Source of the DNA: Macrocystis pyrifera
Lineage: Eukaryota; Sar; Phaeophyceae; Laminariales; Laminariaceae
Length of the DNA stretch: 64,000 bases
Direction of reading: 5' to 3'
NCBI GenBank assembly: GCA_031763025.1
Contig: JASSKH010000007.1
Location: forward strand, 14,718,080 to 14,782,079
The position numbers and the translations under genes are program-made. This document shows, piece after piece, positions 45,401-57,456 of this stretch; position 1 is the first letter of the stretch, and each line of letters starts with the position of its first letter. Under the pieces are notes generated by a model that made no database searches, was not told the origin of the DNA, and saw nothing but the letters and a program-made list of their open reading frames with translations.

Positions 45401-48205
45401 GCACTGCTGCAGGATGTCAACCTGGTGCGTATTATGCAAACCTTCGACCGTGATTATTAATAGCCGGACGATGCTCAGCAGCGTAGTCGTTATTTTGACA
45501 GGGTGTAGGATCACGGCGTCGAAACATCAAACCGTACATGCTGACGCTCCATCGATTTGTGAAGGTTTAACACGGGCGCAAGACGAAATACATACCAGGT
45601 ACCAGGTAGTATGTTTTTTATTGTCGATGTTGCGTTGACCGAGCCATGTCTTTGCCGTCTTTACCTCTTGGTGCGCAGAATGTGCGGGTGGCCCTCTCGG
45701 ACGCGTGCATGAAGCTTGCGCCAAAGCTTGGGCAGGAGCACACGATGACTCACATCTTGCCGATGCTGCAGGCTTTTCTCAGGGACGAGTCCGCGGAGGT
45801 TCGTTCCGAAAACACCGGCCTATCGTAGTCGCGCATTTATTTCCAGATCCCGTCGCAGCTGTGTAGGACTGTATGAGTTGGGTTCACGATTTACATGTTA
45901 CGACGCTTGTTAACGAATCGGTTGTTGTACGAGCAATCTTACATGTATTAAGGTGTTTTCAGAAGGTGTGTGCTGTCATGTGTTGTACCAAGGGAACAGC
46001 GCCTGCGTTTCACCTTTTTTCTTAAAGAGAAACATCGTGTATTTACTGGTCCTGTTCGTTTTCTGAGGCGAACGTGACGATAGCGTTGACTACTCGGTGG
46101 AAATGCGTGGCTAAGGCGATGCTTGCTAATTTTGGAATCCACGTCTTGGTGCAGGTGCGACTTCATATCTTGCTTCAGCTTGACGGGCTGGCGGAGTGGA
46201 TGCCGGCCATGGCAGAACAGGTGAGCACTATTCTGCCGTTAAGTTTTCTGCAAGCGCAAGGTAAAGCCTTTGGTGGCCGCCGGACGCTTCTACCAGTGTA
46301 TTGCTATTGTTAGCAATATTCTTTTTCGTTTGGCCTGCGCGAGGCAAGTAAGTATGCTATGCAACCAAAGGCAGACATTCTATTAATTGGGATGGACATC
46401 ACCGGCCACGTTTTTCTCGCGTTTACCGCATGCGATGGACGTTTGCACAGGTTCTCCCACTGGTGCTTGAACTCGGGCAAGACATCATATGGAGGGTGCG
46501 GAGGGCAGTGATGGTGAGCGTTCCTCTCTTGACAGAGAGGATGGGCGTTAGCTACTTCGAGGAGAACCTGCTGGAGCTGTACTTGCAGGTGAGAGCGAAA
46601 ATCCCACCGGATAATTTAATACCAGGTACGTCTAAGAACATGTGTGTACAAGAATGTGGCTTGTGGATGTATGTATACCTGGTATATAATCGTCCAACAT
46701 GATTATCTGAACACGCTTAACCATTGTGTTTTCCTACAAAGGCTTATCGGGACAGCGTCAACGAGGTGCGAGTCGGCGCATCCGAGGGATTGCAACGACT
46801 GTGCAACGTGTGTGGAGCCGATTGGTTGCAAGAGAAGGTGCTTCCGCGTATTCACAGCTTCTACGACGAATCCACGTTCTACCTCATCCGTATCGCCATC
46901 CTCAACGCGCTCAAGAAGCTTGCCAACGGCGAGGTAAGGGTTGGTATTGTTGGACCCTTCACCGCAGCTGTTAAAGCCAGGATTTAGCGGCTGCAGTTGC
47001 AGCACGATCGACGACCAGGAGGATTGTGTCGGCGAATTATTGTATCGTATGTTGTGTTGAATGTTGTTTAGTTGCGATAACGGTTCGTCTGTTCGCCTGA
47101 CACGTCCTCAGGGGAGTGCAGCAAGCGTCTTGGTGGAAGATGTGCTTCAACTGGTTCTTCGAGGCGCACACGACAGCATTCCCAACGTGCGGTTTACTGC
47201 TGTACGTGCCCTGCAAGAGATGGCGCCGCATCTGGACGCGGGAGCTGTCGACTCACAGGTGCGATTTTAGTTGGAGCTTTAGCCTTAAATACTTGTTTCG
47301 GGATATATGTGGGAGGCTTAGCTGGCGAGTCTTCACTGGTGAGTCTCTAGATCAATGTTAGACGCAGCGGCGCCGTTTCAAAAGCATGTGACTAATACGC
47401 TGCCAACACGTCTATACGAGTACAGCACAGCTGCTGCGGAAAGGCCACGTTGATGAACACTGCCTTAAACTACAGTACCCTTTTTCTTGTTATTCTGGTC
47501 TTGAACGGGAGGGCATGCCCGGCATTTTCGCTTTCTTCTCTTTGCCTTGCCACCACGCGTTGTACGGCACCCGATTGCTTCCATTTGTTTTGGAAACTAA
47601 TGATCAAATCATGTCACTATTGTTCAGAACTTTTGAAAGTCCGGCGACGTGGGTGTAAGGCGATAGGTTGTTACACGTACCATAATTTTGCATGGCCAAG
47701 GCGAGTCTTGGCGTTTAAGAATGGTAGCTGGAATTCTTTTGTTTGAGAGATGCTATTTCGTTTGTGCTGCATTCGATGTTCACATACGTCCAGTTACTGC
47801 ACCATGAACGGTTGTTGACATTTTTAGCTATTACATTACTGACATCGCAGCTAATCGAGTGAGGGCGGGGTTATTTTTGGTTCGTTTAGCGTTCGCGAGC
47901 AAACTCTGCCTCATTTCAGCCACTGCAAAATTATATTTTGTGGCTATGCCTCAACAAAATGAACAATCATCGCGCACGTAAATGTACTCGAGATTTATTT
48001 GCAGTTGGTGCGGTTGGGTGCCGGCGACGCTGCACTGCAACAGGTTGTCAACATTATACCATGTGGAGGTACTGACCGTTGCTTATTTCCCAATGACGAT
48101 GTGAATGCCTGTCAGGTTCGCCCTTGCTTGACGGAGCTGATGCAGTCTGATCCAGATGACGATGTCAAATTCTTTTCAGCACAAGCTTTGGAAAGCATTC
48201 GTTGA
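36488..48205 (+). CDS. PPP2R1A: Protein phosphatase 2A scaffold subunit A (PR65), 14 exons, complete
   Basis: PR65 is the HEAT-repeat scaffold holding the PP2A catalytic C and regulatory B subunits in cytosol and nucleus. Exons: 36,488-36,491; 36,736-36,891; 40,289-40,394; 41,511-41,610; 43,559-43,687; 44,071-44,280; 44,544-44,707; 45,286-45,424; 45,679-45,798; 46,155-46,220; 46,451-46,588; 46,742-46,933; 47,112-47,258; 48,116-48,205. They sum to 1,761 nt, 586 residues, against about 589 in animals. All phases agree. Diagnostic blocks: DDDEILLALAEALG, MEETVVRDKAVES, TGDWFTAKVSACGLF, DTPMVRRAVAS (about 175), DNVRLLAVEQ, EDRSWRVR (W258), IIWRVRRAV (W412), IPNVRFTAVRALQEM and DDDVKFFSAQALESIR. 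Residues P-M-V-R-R, W-R-V-R and the second W-R-V-R, critical in the human protein, are kept. Exon 1 codes only ATG plus one base, with a GTGAGT donor; this start is inferred. Intron 9 has an unusual GTTCGT donor. Confidence 0.95.
38576..38600 (+). repeat. CAG trinucleotide repeat in PP2A-A intron 2
   Basis: About eight consecutive CAG units within the 3,397-bp intron 36,892-40,288. The rest of that intron shows no gene. Confidence 0.9.
42137..42357 (+). mobile_element. Possible small inverted-repeat element in PP2A-A intron 4
   Basis: The left edge has CCCCTCAAAAA and the right edge TTTTTGAAGGGG, giving an imperfect 11-12-bp inverted pair around about 220 bp, followed by polypyrimidine and CATTTTT-type sequence. 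No second copy was seen in this window and no target duplication was confirmed. Confidence 0.35.
42800..43045 (+). repeat. Direct duplication in PP2A-A intron 4
   Basis: Two diverged copies, about 42,805-42,860 and 42,983-43,041, share TTTATTCGTTCTA, GCCTGGT and CATTTTAAGCTA in the same order, 178 bp apart. They lie in the 1,948-bp intron 41,611-43,558. Confidence 0.7.
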
Positions 48206-49900
48206 ACGGAGTAAGGGGTTTAGCCATTAAGCGCTTGCTTAAGAAGCCGACGGTGGGGGCGCATATACTGATTTCAATTGTGGGCAAACGCGAGACACTT
48301 GCATAGCCTCGCTTGAGTTGAATAGCCATGTGGCACTTCAGCTCCACCTACGTAGTAATAAGTCAAAGAAACTTGAAGGTGAATTATTTTGTTCCTTTAC
48401 GGAAGACACTGGCGACGCATGCTGAAAGCGCGGAGTAATGTCTCTAAGCGACGTTCAATCCAATCGTTCGTTGCGCTTTACCAGGCAGACCTTTCGTCCG
48501 CGTTCGACTTACGTTGATATTCGTCAATGCTAGCAGCGGGTAGCCCTGTCTTTTGCGCAAGTCACTTCTGTACGAAGCCTTCGGTTTGTCAGCCCTAATG
48601 TACTCTCTATGTACTTTGTCATCGCCGTGCGGAGCAGATATATGGTCGATCTGCGTATGATCGTAAGACCACTCACTGCCTGCTCTCACATGTCCGACGT
48701 TTTGCACTCTGCACTTGATTTCAAATTATACCGATCTCTATTATATAACGTACCTGGTACAGCACTGCAAGGTCCAGGTATAACGTGCAATGGCAAACAA
48801 GCACAAAGTCGCGCAGCATCGCTGTACAACCGGAAAGCGCAGTCACATTGTGGACGATCTGCCGCGTGCTCTCATGTTTCATGTTTATTTTTAGGTTGAG
48901 TCTAAAGTCGACTGAATGTACCCACCGCATTCTCAATGCTCTGCGAAAGCCCAGTTTGTCGTCACAGAAAACTCAAGCTGCTGTGGGGAAACCCCAAATA
49001 TTAATGTATGCTAACGATTTGATCGTTTAAGCCTGCCGACGGCCACCGACTTAAGCGTATAGCGCTTTTCGCATCCACCACAGAAATGGCGGTGCTCGGT
49101 TTCACGTCGTTTGGACGATGTAAAGATGTAAAGGCTTGCGAGAACCATCCGTGGTATCACACGTCGTTTTCGACCGGACCTGTCCTACGTGATTGTTCAT
49201 TTCCTGGTTTCTCTTGACTGCATAATCACCGACGTCGAGCCACGCAGCCCTATTAATAGTCAACACCGCGGCGCGCACGATTTCCCTCAGAAGACAGGGC
49301 CTCCAAGATAACATGTACCTCTGGTACACAATTAGGGGAACCCAATACCCAACGGTAGGACGTCAAGACATATCCCACAAGGGGTACACTTGTGGTCTCT
49401 CCTACGGATTGAGAAATCTTGTCTGTCTGCAGAAAACTTGTCTGTCTATCCGATCAAGGTCACTCAATGGTCAGCTACGGACGAATTTCTTTCGAAACGA
49501 CTACGCCCTCGCCGCACGCATCAGGTCGAAGCCCTCGCGTAGGCGATCGTCATGGTCCAAACCACATCTGTTCGCGTGCCCTGTGTGTGGAGTTATCAGA
49601 GTTGACTTCCAGCATCCCGAGCGGGGTAACGGGACCTGAGCTCGCCCAAGGCCAGAGGAAAACTTGGTTGTCAGCTCTATTTTCAAGTGGAATGATATTC
49701 TGGAACAGCTGTGCTACGAGCGATCAGCGGCACAGCAGTGGCGAAGGATTTCCTTCACTGTTCCCTCCTCCCCGCTTCGCTCCGTCCCGTCCACCCTTCC
49801 TCTCCCTCCTTCCCTCTCTCTCTCTCCCTTCCTCCCACCCTCCCTCCCTCCGTCCTCCTTCCGTGCTGTCTTCCGTGCTGTCCTGCCCTCCCTGGTACCT
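48206..49900. other. Intergenic downstream of PP2A-A, no supported gene; pyrimidine tract at 49,757-49,885
   Basis: After the PP2A-A stop codon no frame resembles a protein. From 49,757 to 49,885 the plus strand is almost pure C/T (CCTTCC, CTCTCT and CCTCC words), a mirror-type polypyrimidine tract that produces artificial proline/serine/leucine frames. The tract ends in TACCTGGTAC. Confidence 0.6.
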
Positions 49901-49929
49901 GGTACATGATAGGTACTCTGCTCGCCGAG

Positions 49930-50215
49930 TTTTTACTTCTATATAGTAAACCCTTGAGAGAGCCGCATCCCGTTTTGGGGACACCCTACTTGAAATTTGA
50001 CTGGTGTGTCCCCAAAACGGGACTGTTGTGTTACGAGCGATAGTAACTTTTACTCGAGGAGTTTTTACTTCTATAAATAAGTCAACCCCTTTGGAAACAA
50101 CCGCAGTCCCGGGGACAAACTAATTGAAATTTGATTGCTTTGTCCCCAAGACGGGACTGCTGTTGCAAGCGATAGTCATTTGTAGTCGTCGAGTTTTTAC
50201 TTCTATATGCGTTCG
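49930..50215 (+). repeat. Tandem units, about 132 bp, each with a foldback hairpin
   Basis: GAGTTTTTACTTCTATA recurs at about 49,928, 50,060 and 50,193. Between successive occurrences lies one hairpin copy of the GGGACTGCAGTCCC family: 49,966-50,025 and 50,101-50,165. Two full units and a third start are present. Confidence 0.8.
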
Positions 50216-50370
50216 GACCGCAACGTGCCCGTCTTCATTTTTCTTAGAATGCCGTCTTTTTCATAGCTTCATGCTAATATATACGCAATTTACTATCGCC
50301 ATTTTGAAATTCGTAAATCCTTTCGGCTTTATTCCGTATATTTTTCGGTAGGTGAGGGTCCCACTTGACC

Positions 50371-50455
50371 TTTTTAGGACTGCAGTCCCGTTTTAGGAAC
50401 AAAGTACTTGGAGTTTGAATGGTCTGTCCCCAAAATGGGACTGCAGTCCTAAAAG
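50371..50455 (+). repeat. Foldback hairpin element, family GGACTGCAGTCCCG
   Basis: An 85-bp imperfect palindrome. It begins CTTTTTAGGACTGCAGTCCC, has GGAACAAAGTACTTGG in the left arm and TCTGTCCCC in the right, and closes with GGGACTGCAGTCCTAAAAG. The two arms pair almost fully around a loop near GAGTTTGAAT. Confidence 0.9.
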
Positions 50456-51030
50456 TGCGGTTCCATTGACTGCGGGGCCCCCGACGTAATAATGCGGTGA
50501 AAATCTCTGGACACAAATTCATCCCACTCAAGTGCGGCTGCCGCACTCAGGTGGAACCGGTTCCCGCTTTAGTCGTTACCTGGTACCGTGGGGGGGAGGG
50601 GGGAGGCGGTCTGCCCAACAGACTGACGCCTGGGTATGGCCATTATCGTCATGATGGGTCGCTCCCTTCTTTGGGACCCAAGTAACTAGCATTGTGCCAC
50701 CCGGGCAACTTTGGGTGTATGTATGCATCCGGTACCAGTGCTTGCCTTCCATACTATCTTTTCCCCCCGCCTCTTTTTGTCCCCTTTTGGTCCCTTTTTT
50801 TCCCTCCTTCCTTTTTCCCGTTTACCCTCTGTGTGTCTGTATCTTCCTTTTAGCTTTGGTTCGTCGTCTTCCTTTCTGTTTCTTGTGTATTGTTACGTAG
50901 ACAATGCAATGCCATATGTCATCCTACTGGATATGACAGGCACGACATACATATTGAGAAAAAACAAGAATCAAGATGATAGAAAACACACAAGAGAATA
51001 CGCAGATTTTCGCAGATAAACCAAAGCACA

Positions 51031-51368
51031 TTTTTTTTTTTTTTTTTTTTTTTTATCCATCACTTTTACTTCCCAGCCCACTCGTAGGAGGTTTTACCCT
51101 CGACGATCTTCTGGACAAGCCGTGGTCACAGGTGTCGTCCCTTCTCCCCCCCGGTACGTGCCTTTTTTTGTTTGTCGCGCATAGGGTTCAGCATTCCCAC
51201 TGCTCGTCGATTTTCATCGAATGTAGCCAACGCACGCTTTCGCGCTTTCCGCTTATCAATTTTTTATGCAAGAAAAAGTCCCTATGAGCAAGCACTCGGT
51301 GGGACTTGAACCCACGAAATTGATCTTGACAGGCACGCGGACCACCTACCAAGCTACCGGGGACGCCG
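51031..51368 (-). mobile_element. tRNA-derived SINE with poly(A) tail, full-length copy
   Basis: On the minus strand the element begins near 51,368 with a tRNA-like head. It has an A-box-like TAGCTTGGTAGGTGG, an anticodon-loop-like CCTGTCA and a perfect T-arm GTGGGTTCAAGTCCCAC containing the B box of RNA polymerase III promoters. A body of about 230 bp follows (AATTGATAAGCGGAAAGCGC, GAATGCTGAACCCTATGCGC, GGAGAAGGGACGACACCTGT) and ends in A24 (T24 at 51,031-51,054). CCTGTCA is the loop seen in tRNA-Asp(GTC), so that tRNA is a likely ancestor; this is an inference. The D-arm and acceptor stem do not fold well enough for a functional tRNA. Confidence 0.85.
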
Positions 51369-51621
51369 GTACAACATGATGACTAAACCACATCGGACAC
51401 CTCAGACAAAACAAAAAGGGAGATACGCGCACCTGTCAGGTACGTGCGGTACGCTGCACGAGTCACCATAGACACCGAGAAGACCTCGTAATACCCACAA
51501 GAAAAAAACAGGATGAAAGCATTAACATTTCGACGTCCCGAATATTCGAGATGAACATGATTTCAATTTTTCGTAAACCCTTTCGGTCATTTTTCCGTGG
51601 TTTGTTCAGTACGGCGAGGGT

Positions 51622-51708
51622 CTTTTTAGGACTGCAGTCCCGTTTCGGGGACAAAGTACTTGGAATTTGAATGTTTTGTATCCCAAAGGGGACTGCAGTC
51701 CTGAAAGT
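51622..51708 (+). repeat. Foldback hairpin element, family GGACTGCAGTCCCG
   Basis: Same 85-bp palindrome as 50,371-50,455: CTTTTTAGGACTGCAGTCCC on the left, GGGGACAAAGTACTTGGAAT, then GGGGACTGCAGTCCTGAAAG on the right. The flanks (CCCTTTCGG upstream, GTGCGG/GTGTGG downstream) also resemble the copy at 50.4 kb, so a larger unit is duplicated. Confidence 0.9.
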
Positions 51709-51719
51709 GTGGTGCCTGG

Positions 51720-53640
51720 CCCCCCTCCTTGTTTCCTTCATGCCTCCCTCCCTGCAGCAGTATTACGGAGGACCATAGTAGGACCACCGGTACAGACAAA
51801 AACCTATATGTTCACCTATTTTTACCAACAATATTTGGTCCTATTTACTATGGTCCCCCGTAATAATAGTACCTGGTACCTCGTACGCTGACATGACAAC
51901 ACCGTTCGTTTTCGACTTTCGTACGTAATATTTCTTTGCAATTATTCTCTTCGTGTATGTGGCGATTTTTTCAACCGTTCATCATTATAAGACAGGATGA
52001 AAACAATTCGACGTCGAAAGTTCGAAATCGAAATCAAAGACACAAAAAGGGAAGAGAGAAATAACAAACACAAGAACCAGGAAAGAAAACATACAAGAGA
52101 ATAAACAGATTTCACACATTTCAGTGCGAAGGGGTGTTGAACAGATATCAAAAGATATGCGCTGTTCCAACTCCTCATACAACAAAACCCGACCAACTAA
52201 AACAAATTGTCACGAGTACACACATTTATTTGGGTAAGCACGCCAACCCCTTTCCTTGGCCGTGCAATAATACCAGACAGTCTTGTGTTGGCAAACTCGC
52301 AGCGCGTCCGTTGAAGAACCTATATGAACCATGTTCAGAACATCATACTTGTACTGCTTGTACTTCGTGCACCATTCTCAGTTTGTAAAACTGAGTCTGC
52401 GTTGTAAATTGCAGATCTGCCTGTCTGTCTGCAACCCTTACATTTCCGAACATATATTAGTTCGTTCCAATGATCGATATATTAGTTCGTTACAGATGAT
52501 ATCATAGGACGTTTTCGACTCCTACAGACCTTATGTACAGAAACATACCATACCAACAGGCAATATTAGCCATATAATATATCCACCACACCGTACCATC
52601 ATACCACACCATCAACATACCTTATCACATACCTTGATTTTTCCGTATAGTATCTCCACAAAACCGTACCATCGTACCATGCCAACATACGATATCACAT
52701 ACCGTGCCACACCGTACCCTACCACGTACCATACTATACACATACTGTACTAACACCACCCGAGGGGCTTAACCCTACGAGGACACAAGAAGAGCATGCC
52801 CCGCGCAAAAAAACACTCGAGCACAAACGAGTATAGATTCCATACTGCTGTACCAACACCACAAGTATGTACGTAAGGAGCAGGAGGCGTGGAGAAGAGC
52901 ACTACGAATATGGGAAATGCTGTTGGAATTGAATAACACCAGCGCTGTGTCTGTGGACACCCCACCCTAACAAGGGAAATGCTGTTGAACCGGGGGGCTC
53001 AACCCCACCAGGACACGAGAAAAGCATGTCCAATATCCTTGTAGATAACAACAAGTATGCACGTCAGGAGCAGGAAGCGCCGAGAAGAGCATGCCCCACA
53101 CTGGTAACACTCGAGCACGCGTACAGCACGAGAGGCTCTTAAATCGGGTACCCCACTGATACCCGACCACATCACATGATCTATGCGAAATGCTCAGACT
53201 CTGGCCGGCCAGACTATAAAGGCCATTGGGGTACCAATACATATCTAAAAACGGTGTTTACATTTACGCTCAGAGTGGTCAGCAGTACTAGGAGTACCTA
53301 TCGTAGTAACGTCATTTGAGAGGAGTCGGCGGGCGTGATTTTGTTTAGCTATTAGAGTAGGCTATAATTGCGCCAAGTTCACAGCAGCACGACAGAGGGC
53401 AGGGGTGCCTTGTCACACCATTGAAGAGGATCGTTATTACGACAAGCTGTGTACTTAGAAAAAGTCAGAGTTTGCACAATGGTCTCCACAGCATGAAAAT
53501 AGTACGGGACGACAAAGTGAGAAGGAAGCAAGACAGATACCAAGCAACTGTAACATTAATAGCTACCAAGCACTTTCGTAAACAGATGAGATATTTTCAC
53601 AAGCTTGAGGACTTTTCTTGCTTCAGAGGGTTAGTTGACA
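51720..53640. other. Intergenic repeat-poor stretch with a TACCACACC low-complexity tract
   Basis: No coding signature on either strand. From about 52,540 to 52,745 the sequence is a degenerate repetition of ATACCA, CACACCGTACCA and CATACC, the reverse-complement type of the tract at 13,206-13,371. Around 52,780-53,110 two related blocks of about 80 bp (AGGACACAAGAAGAGCATGC and AGGACACGAGAAAAGCATGT, each with GGAGCAGGA and a nearby AAATGCTGTTG) form a diverged duplication. Confidence 0.55.
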
Positions 53641-53644
53641 AAAC

Positions 53645-53765
53645 TCGATGAAAATCGACAGGCAGGCGGGAATGCTGAACCGTCTGGGCGATACAATAAA
53701 GCGGACAAGGGAGGCCGCATGTGACCGAAGCTGGAAAGCAAAATTGAGATAACCCCGCCCCCAAA
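53645..53765 (+). mobile_element. Diverged SINE body fragment
   Basis: GATGAAAATCGAC, GGCGGGAATGCTGAACC, GTGACCG and AGCTGGAAAG occur in the same order and spacing as in the SINE bodies at 51.0 and 57.2-57.8 kb. The tRNA-like head and tail are absent. Confidence 0.6.
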
Positions 53766-53769
53766 AACA

Positions 53770-55731
53770 CGCGATTGGCCTCTTTTTCAATCAGGTCCCC
53801 CAACCAAGACTCGCAACTGACAACTGACACAATCTTCCCTCGTCGACTGGTATGGAATTGTTGTATGTGCAGAGTGTGTTCATTTCACCCACAAAAACAA
53901 AAAAAGGGCTACCTGGCACCAGGCACCGCCTGGTACACGTTGTGGGTCTATGTTCTTCACACAAAACTGCTAATTCCACCCGTGAACATCCAGGGTATCC
54001 AGTGTCCATGCCTTATCCTAGACGGAGACAAGCTTGCGGGACAGGAAGCTTTAGTGGTTGTACAAGGTTTCTGCGCTGTGACGCGCAACGCTTAAGAAAT
54101 GTGTTTGGCACTGCAAAAGCAATCACCTCAATGAAATCGTTCCCAATACTGTAATACTGGCGCCGGTGTTCGTGCGCTGCGGCTGGAAGCACTACATTTG
54201 AAACCGAAATGTTGTTCCTGTGTCCTCAGGGTCGTCCCGGACTTGATGCGTGCCTGGAGTCTCTGCCGGCTGGCAGCACCTGTCGCCTGCTCCGGTCCAG
54301 CTGGCGACAACAACACATCCATGACAATGCGACAACCGCCAACGCAGTAGCTTAATGCAGCTAGGAGCTTGACCACTGCCGTCGTAGATCTGTCATGTTC
54401 GACATTTCCACGCTTCCAGAAAAAATATGCGGTGGAAGAGTGGTTCATCACTATACCAACAACACAAAGCCAAAAGGTATGTAGATGTTGAACGCCTTCT
54501 TCACGAATCACGACGAATATCCCATATCCCCGCCCAGTACGACCACGAGTAGTATTAATACCGATAGCCAGCACGCAGACGCTCAGTCTGAGCCAAACCC
54601 CGCCTGCTGGGGTGCCATCTGTGCCGGTGCCGAATGGTCTCTCTCGTCACTCTCGCCAACTCCAACTGCGACTCAACAAAAAAAAGACAAGCAAATTGAG
54701 AACAGCACTCGAATGTTTTTCATCGAGGGCAAGAACAATGAAAAACACTAGGTACACTGTTTGAAACGCTACCCGCATTCACACACACATACATACACAT
54801 GTTAAACTACTTATATCGGTACCAGGTAGGTGTCAATGTTGACTTTCACACTAAAGAAACCGATCTTTCGAACCAACAGCATATATGCTGTGGCAACACA
54901 TACTGAATACAATAAATGTGCGACCATTACCACTCGGTAAAAATACACTACTTGTGGTAATACTCGTGCATTCAACCGAACGCAAAACGAACCCCCCCGA
55001 GTAAGCACGCGATGCCACAGCTCTTGTCCTTAGAATTTATCTTTGGGCAAAGCACACTCGCATTCGGGCTGCTTTGATTTACTCCGTGCCTTCTATGTTG
55101 TCTCGTTACCTCGATGCCAAAAACGAACAACTCCACCACTTCTGCGTGCAGCTTCCGGTCCGATCTGAAAACGAACGTTAGTTCTGGCGCGAGGAGGGTC
55201 TAACAAAGCCCGTCCCTGACTGGCTCGTCCACGATTGGTCTCCACCGCTCTACCTCATTTCGCAGCCATCCAGCGAAGGGTGGAACCTCCATCAAGATCA
55301 GGCAGCACCCGTCGGTTCCCCACGACGTGGTCGAGCTGCGTCCGTACACAATCAGGCGGCAGGTACACCTCGTACACTTTGTAGACCATCATAAAGTACG
55401 TGATTTGAAGTCGGCGAGTCTCGAAACATCACATGCATAACACAACAAAACCTCAAATCTCACAACCTCAATATCGAAACATCACAGCGTGTGCCATAGA
55501 TTGCAAAAACTGGCGGATGCCCGAGTTTGGAAATATTAGCCAACTATCCCAGCGCGGATGGGGAAGATGGTAGTCTCCTCTCCGCAAACTTCCAATGTTC
55601 TTCAAAGCAAAGTCACGTCAAAGCTTCAGCTATACTTTCAAGTACCTGGTAGTGTTAGTGCAAAAAAAGTAGGCGCAAAAATACAGCGAACAAAACAAAC
55701 ACGAATCATAAAAAACCACCAGGTACTGGTA
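53770..55731. other. No supported gene apart from the dispersed repeat at 54.5 kb
   Basis: Open frames at 53,775-54,574 carry no family signature. TACCAGGTA/TACCTGGTA motifs lie near 54,822, 55,643 and 55,718. The stretch ends at the TAA target duplication of the next element. Confidence 0.5.
54515..54745 (+). repeat. Dispersed coding-like repeat, relative of 10,505-10,715
   Basis: Plus-strand counterpart of the SUMO-intron fragment. The frame reads SPPSTTTSS, DSQHADAQSEPNPACWG, SLSPTPTATQQKK and ends at a stop near 54,750. The matching protein pattern in the other copy argues that both derive from one coding element. The frame is open for 88 codons, but neighbouring sequence gives no further domain. 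Confidence 0.65.
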
Positions 55732-57234
55732 TAAGGCCGTTTCCTATGCGGTTCGATTTTTGAGCTTTAGATTTTGACCCGATCGCATTTTTAGACGCGA
55801 AGTTGGCGAATCAAAACAATCGTCCTATGCGAAAAAATTAGATTTATTACGCGTGCTGAGATTCGAGCAAACGCCAAGACCAACTGCTGTTGTTGTGGTC
55901 TGGCGCCGCGAAGAGACGCGCTGGGTGCGCTGCCCTGCGCGTAGGACCCAAGCGGCCGAGCCAAGGCTGACTGCCTACGGTCTAGCGGCGAAGAGACGTG
56001 GCGCGTGCGCTAGAGTCAACCTGTCTTGGTATTTTGTGTTTCAAAATGTGTCTGACTGCTGCTGCTGCTGTACAGCAATGTAGTCTACGAGTACATATCC
56101 ATGGAGAAGTGCACGCCGAGTGCGCTCCTCTTGGTCTCTAGGCCCGAGCCCGCGCCAACCGACTGTAGTCTGGCCACGGAGGGACGCGCCGCCCGCCGAC
56201 CGCGCGTCGGGCGCGAAGCAACGTCGCTATACAGCTGTGTCACCATCCAACTCGTCGATCGTTCTGCTGCTGTTTGCTGTCGTGGATAACATCTTGAATT
56301 TACAGAACATGCCATTTTTCGATTTGAAAATCTGATCACCCAAGTCGTCGGATTTTGGCGGGTCATCGGATTCTCAAATCGAAAAGTTTCCGGTCGGATT
56401 TTGCATATTTGGACTACATGAGCAGGGACATTCATTTTTGAGATAAAAACATATAAATCTGAAGCTCGAAATCGAACCGCATGGGAAACAGCCTGCTATT
56501 TCCTATACGGTTCGATTTTTGAGCTTCAGATTCCGACCCGATCGCATTCTCCGATGTGAACTTGGCAAATCGAAACAGTCTTCCTATGCGGAAAAATTAG
56601 ATTTATCGTGCGTGCAAGGATTCGAGCAAATGCCGAGACCACCTGCTGTTGTTATGGTCTGGCGCCGCCAAGAGACGCGCTGGGTGCGCTGCACTGAGCG
56701 TAGGACCCAAGGGTCCGAGGCAAGGCTGACTTCCTCTGGTCTGGCGGCGAAGAGACGTGGCGAGTGCGCTAGAGTCAACCTGTTTTGAATTTTTTGTTTC
56801 ACCATGTGACTGACTGCTGGTTCTGTACAGCAGTGTAGTATAGTCTACGAGTACGTATCCACGGAGAGGTGCGCGCCGAGTGCGCTTCTCTTGGTCTCTA
56901 GGCCCGAGCCGAGCTCCTATCACAATCTGTGAGGTCGGATCTTTAGGATGGTAGGCTGTTCAGGTATTTTTCTCCCTGTTGGGATCAAGGTACGGGTGAA
57001 GACCCAACCCAACCCCTACCCCTGTCCCCAAACCGCGGCCTTAACTGGCCAAAACTGGCCGTAAAAGCGGCGGGCGCCGCGTTTGCATCGAACCAGGAAT
57101 CTTGTTAATTGCGGACGATGATTCCGAAGTGCAGACCGCGCTACGCAATTTTCAAGTAAAAAACACACCTAAACATCCAAGCTCACAGACAGCAAAACCG
57201 ACTCTCCGAGCCCGCGCCAGCCGACTGACTGCAG

Positions 57235-57456
57235 TTTTCTTGCGTAAGAAATTGATAAGCGGAAAGCGCGAGAGCGTGAGTTAGCTACATTCGATGAAAA
57301 TCGACGAGCAGCGGGAATGCTGAACCCTATGCGCGACAAAAAAATAAAGGCACGTACCGGGGGGGAGAAGGGACGACACCTGTGACCACGGCTCGTCCAG
57401 AAGATCGTAGAGGGTAAAACCTCCTACGAGTGAGCTGGAAAGTAAAAGTGATGAAG
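57235..57456 (+). mobile_element. SINE copy lacking its tRNA head
   Basis: Begins at CTTGCGTAAGAAATTGATAA and runs through GCGGAAAGCGCGAGAGCG, GAATGCTGAACCCTATGCGC and GGAGAAGGGACGACACCTGT to AAGTAAAAGTGATGAAG, where the next SINE head starts without a poly(A) between them. It is either a 5'-truncated insertion or the first half of a dimer. Confidence 0.85.

Noticed and set aside
49755-49946. Proline/serine-rich coding sequence
   Set aside because: All three frames are open because the DNA is almost pure C/T; it is a low-complexity tract.
51291-51368. Intact tRNA gene on the minus strand
   Set aside because: The T-arm is perfect, but acceptor and D stems do not pair, and the same head is joined to a SINE body here and at 57.4 kb.
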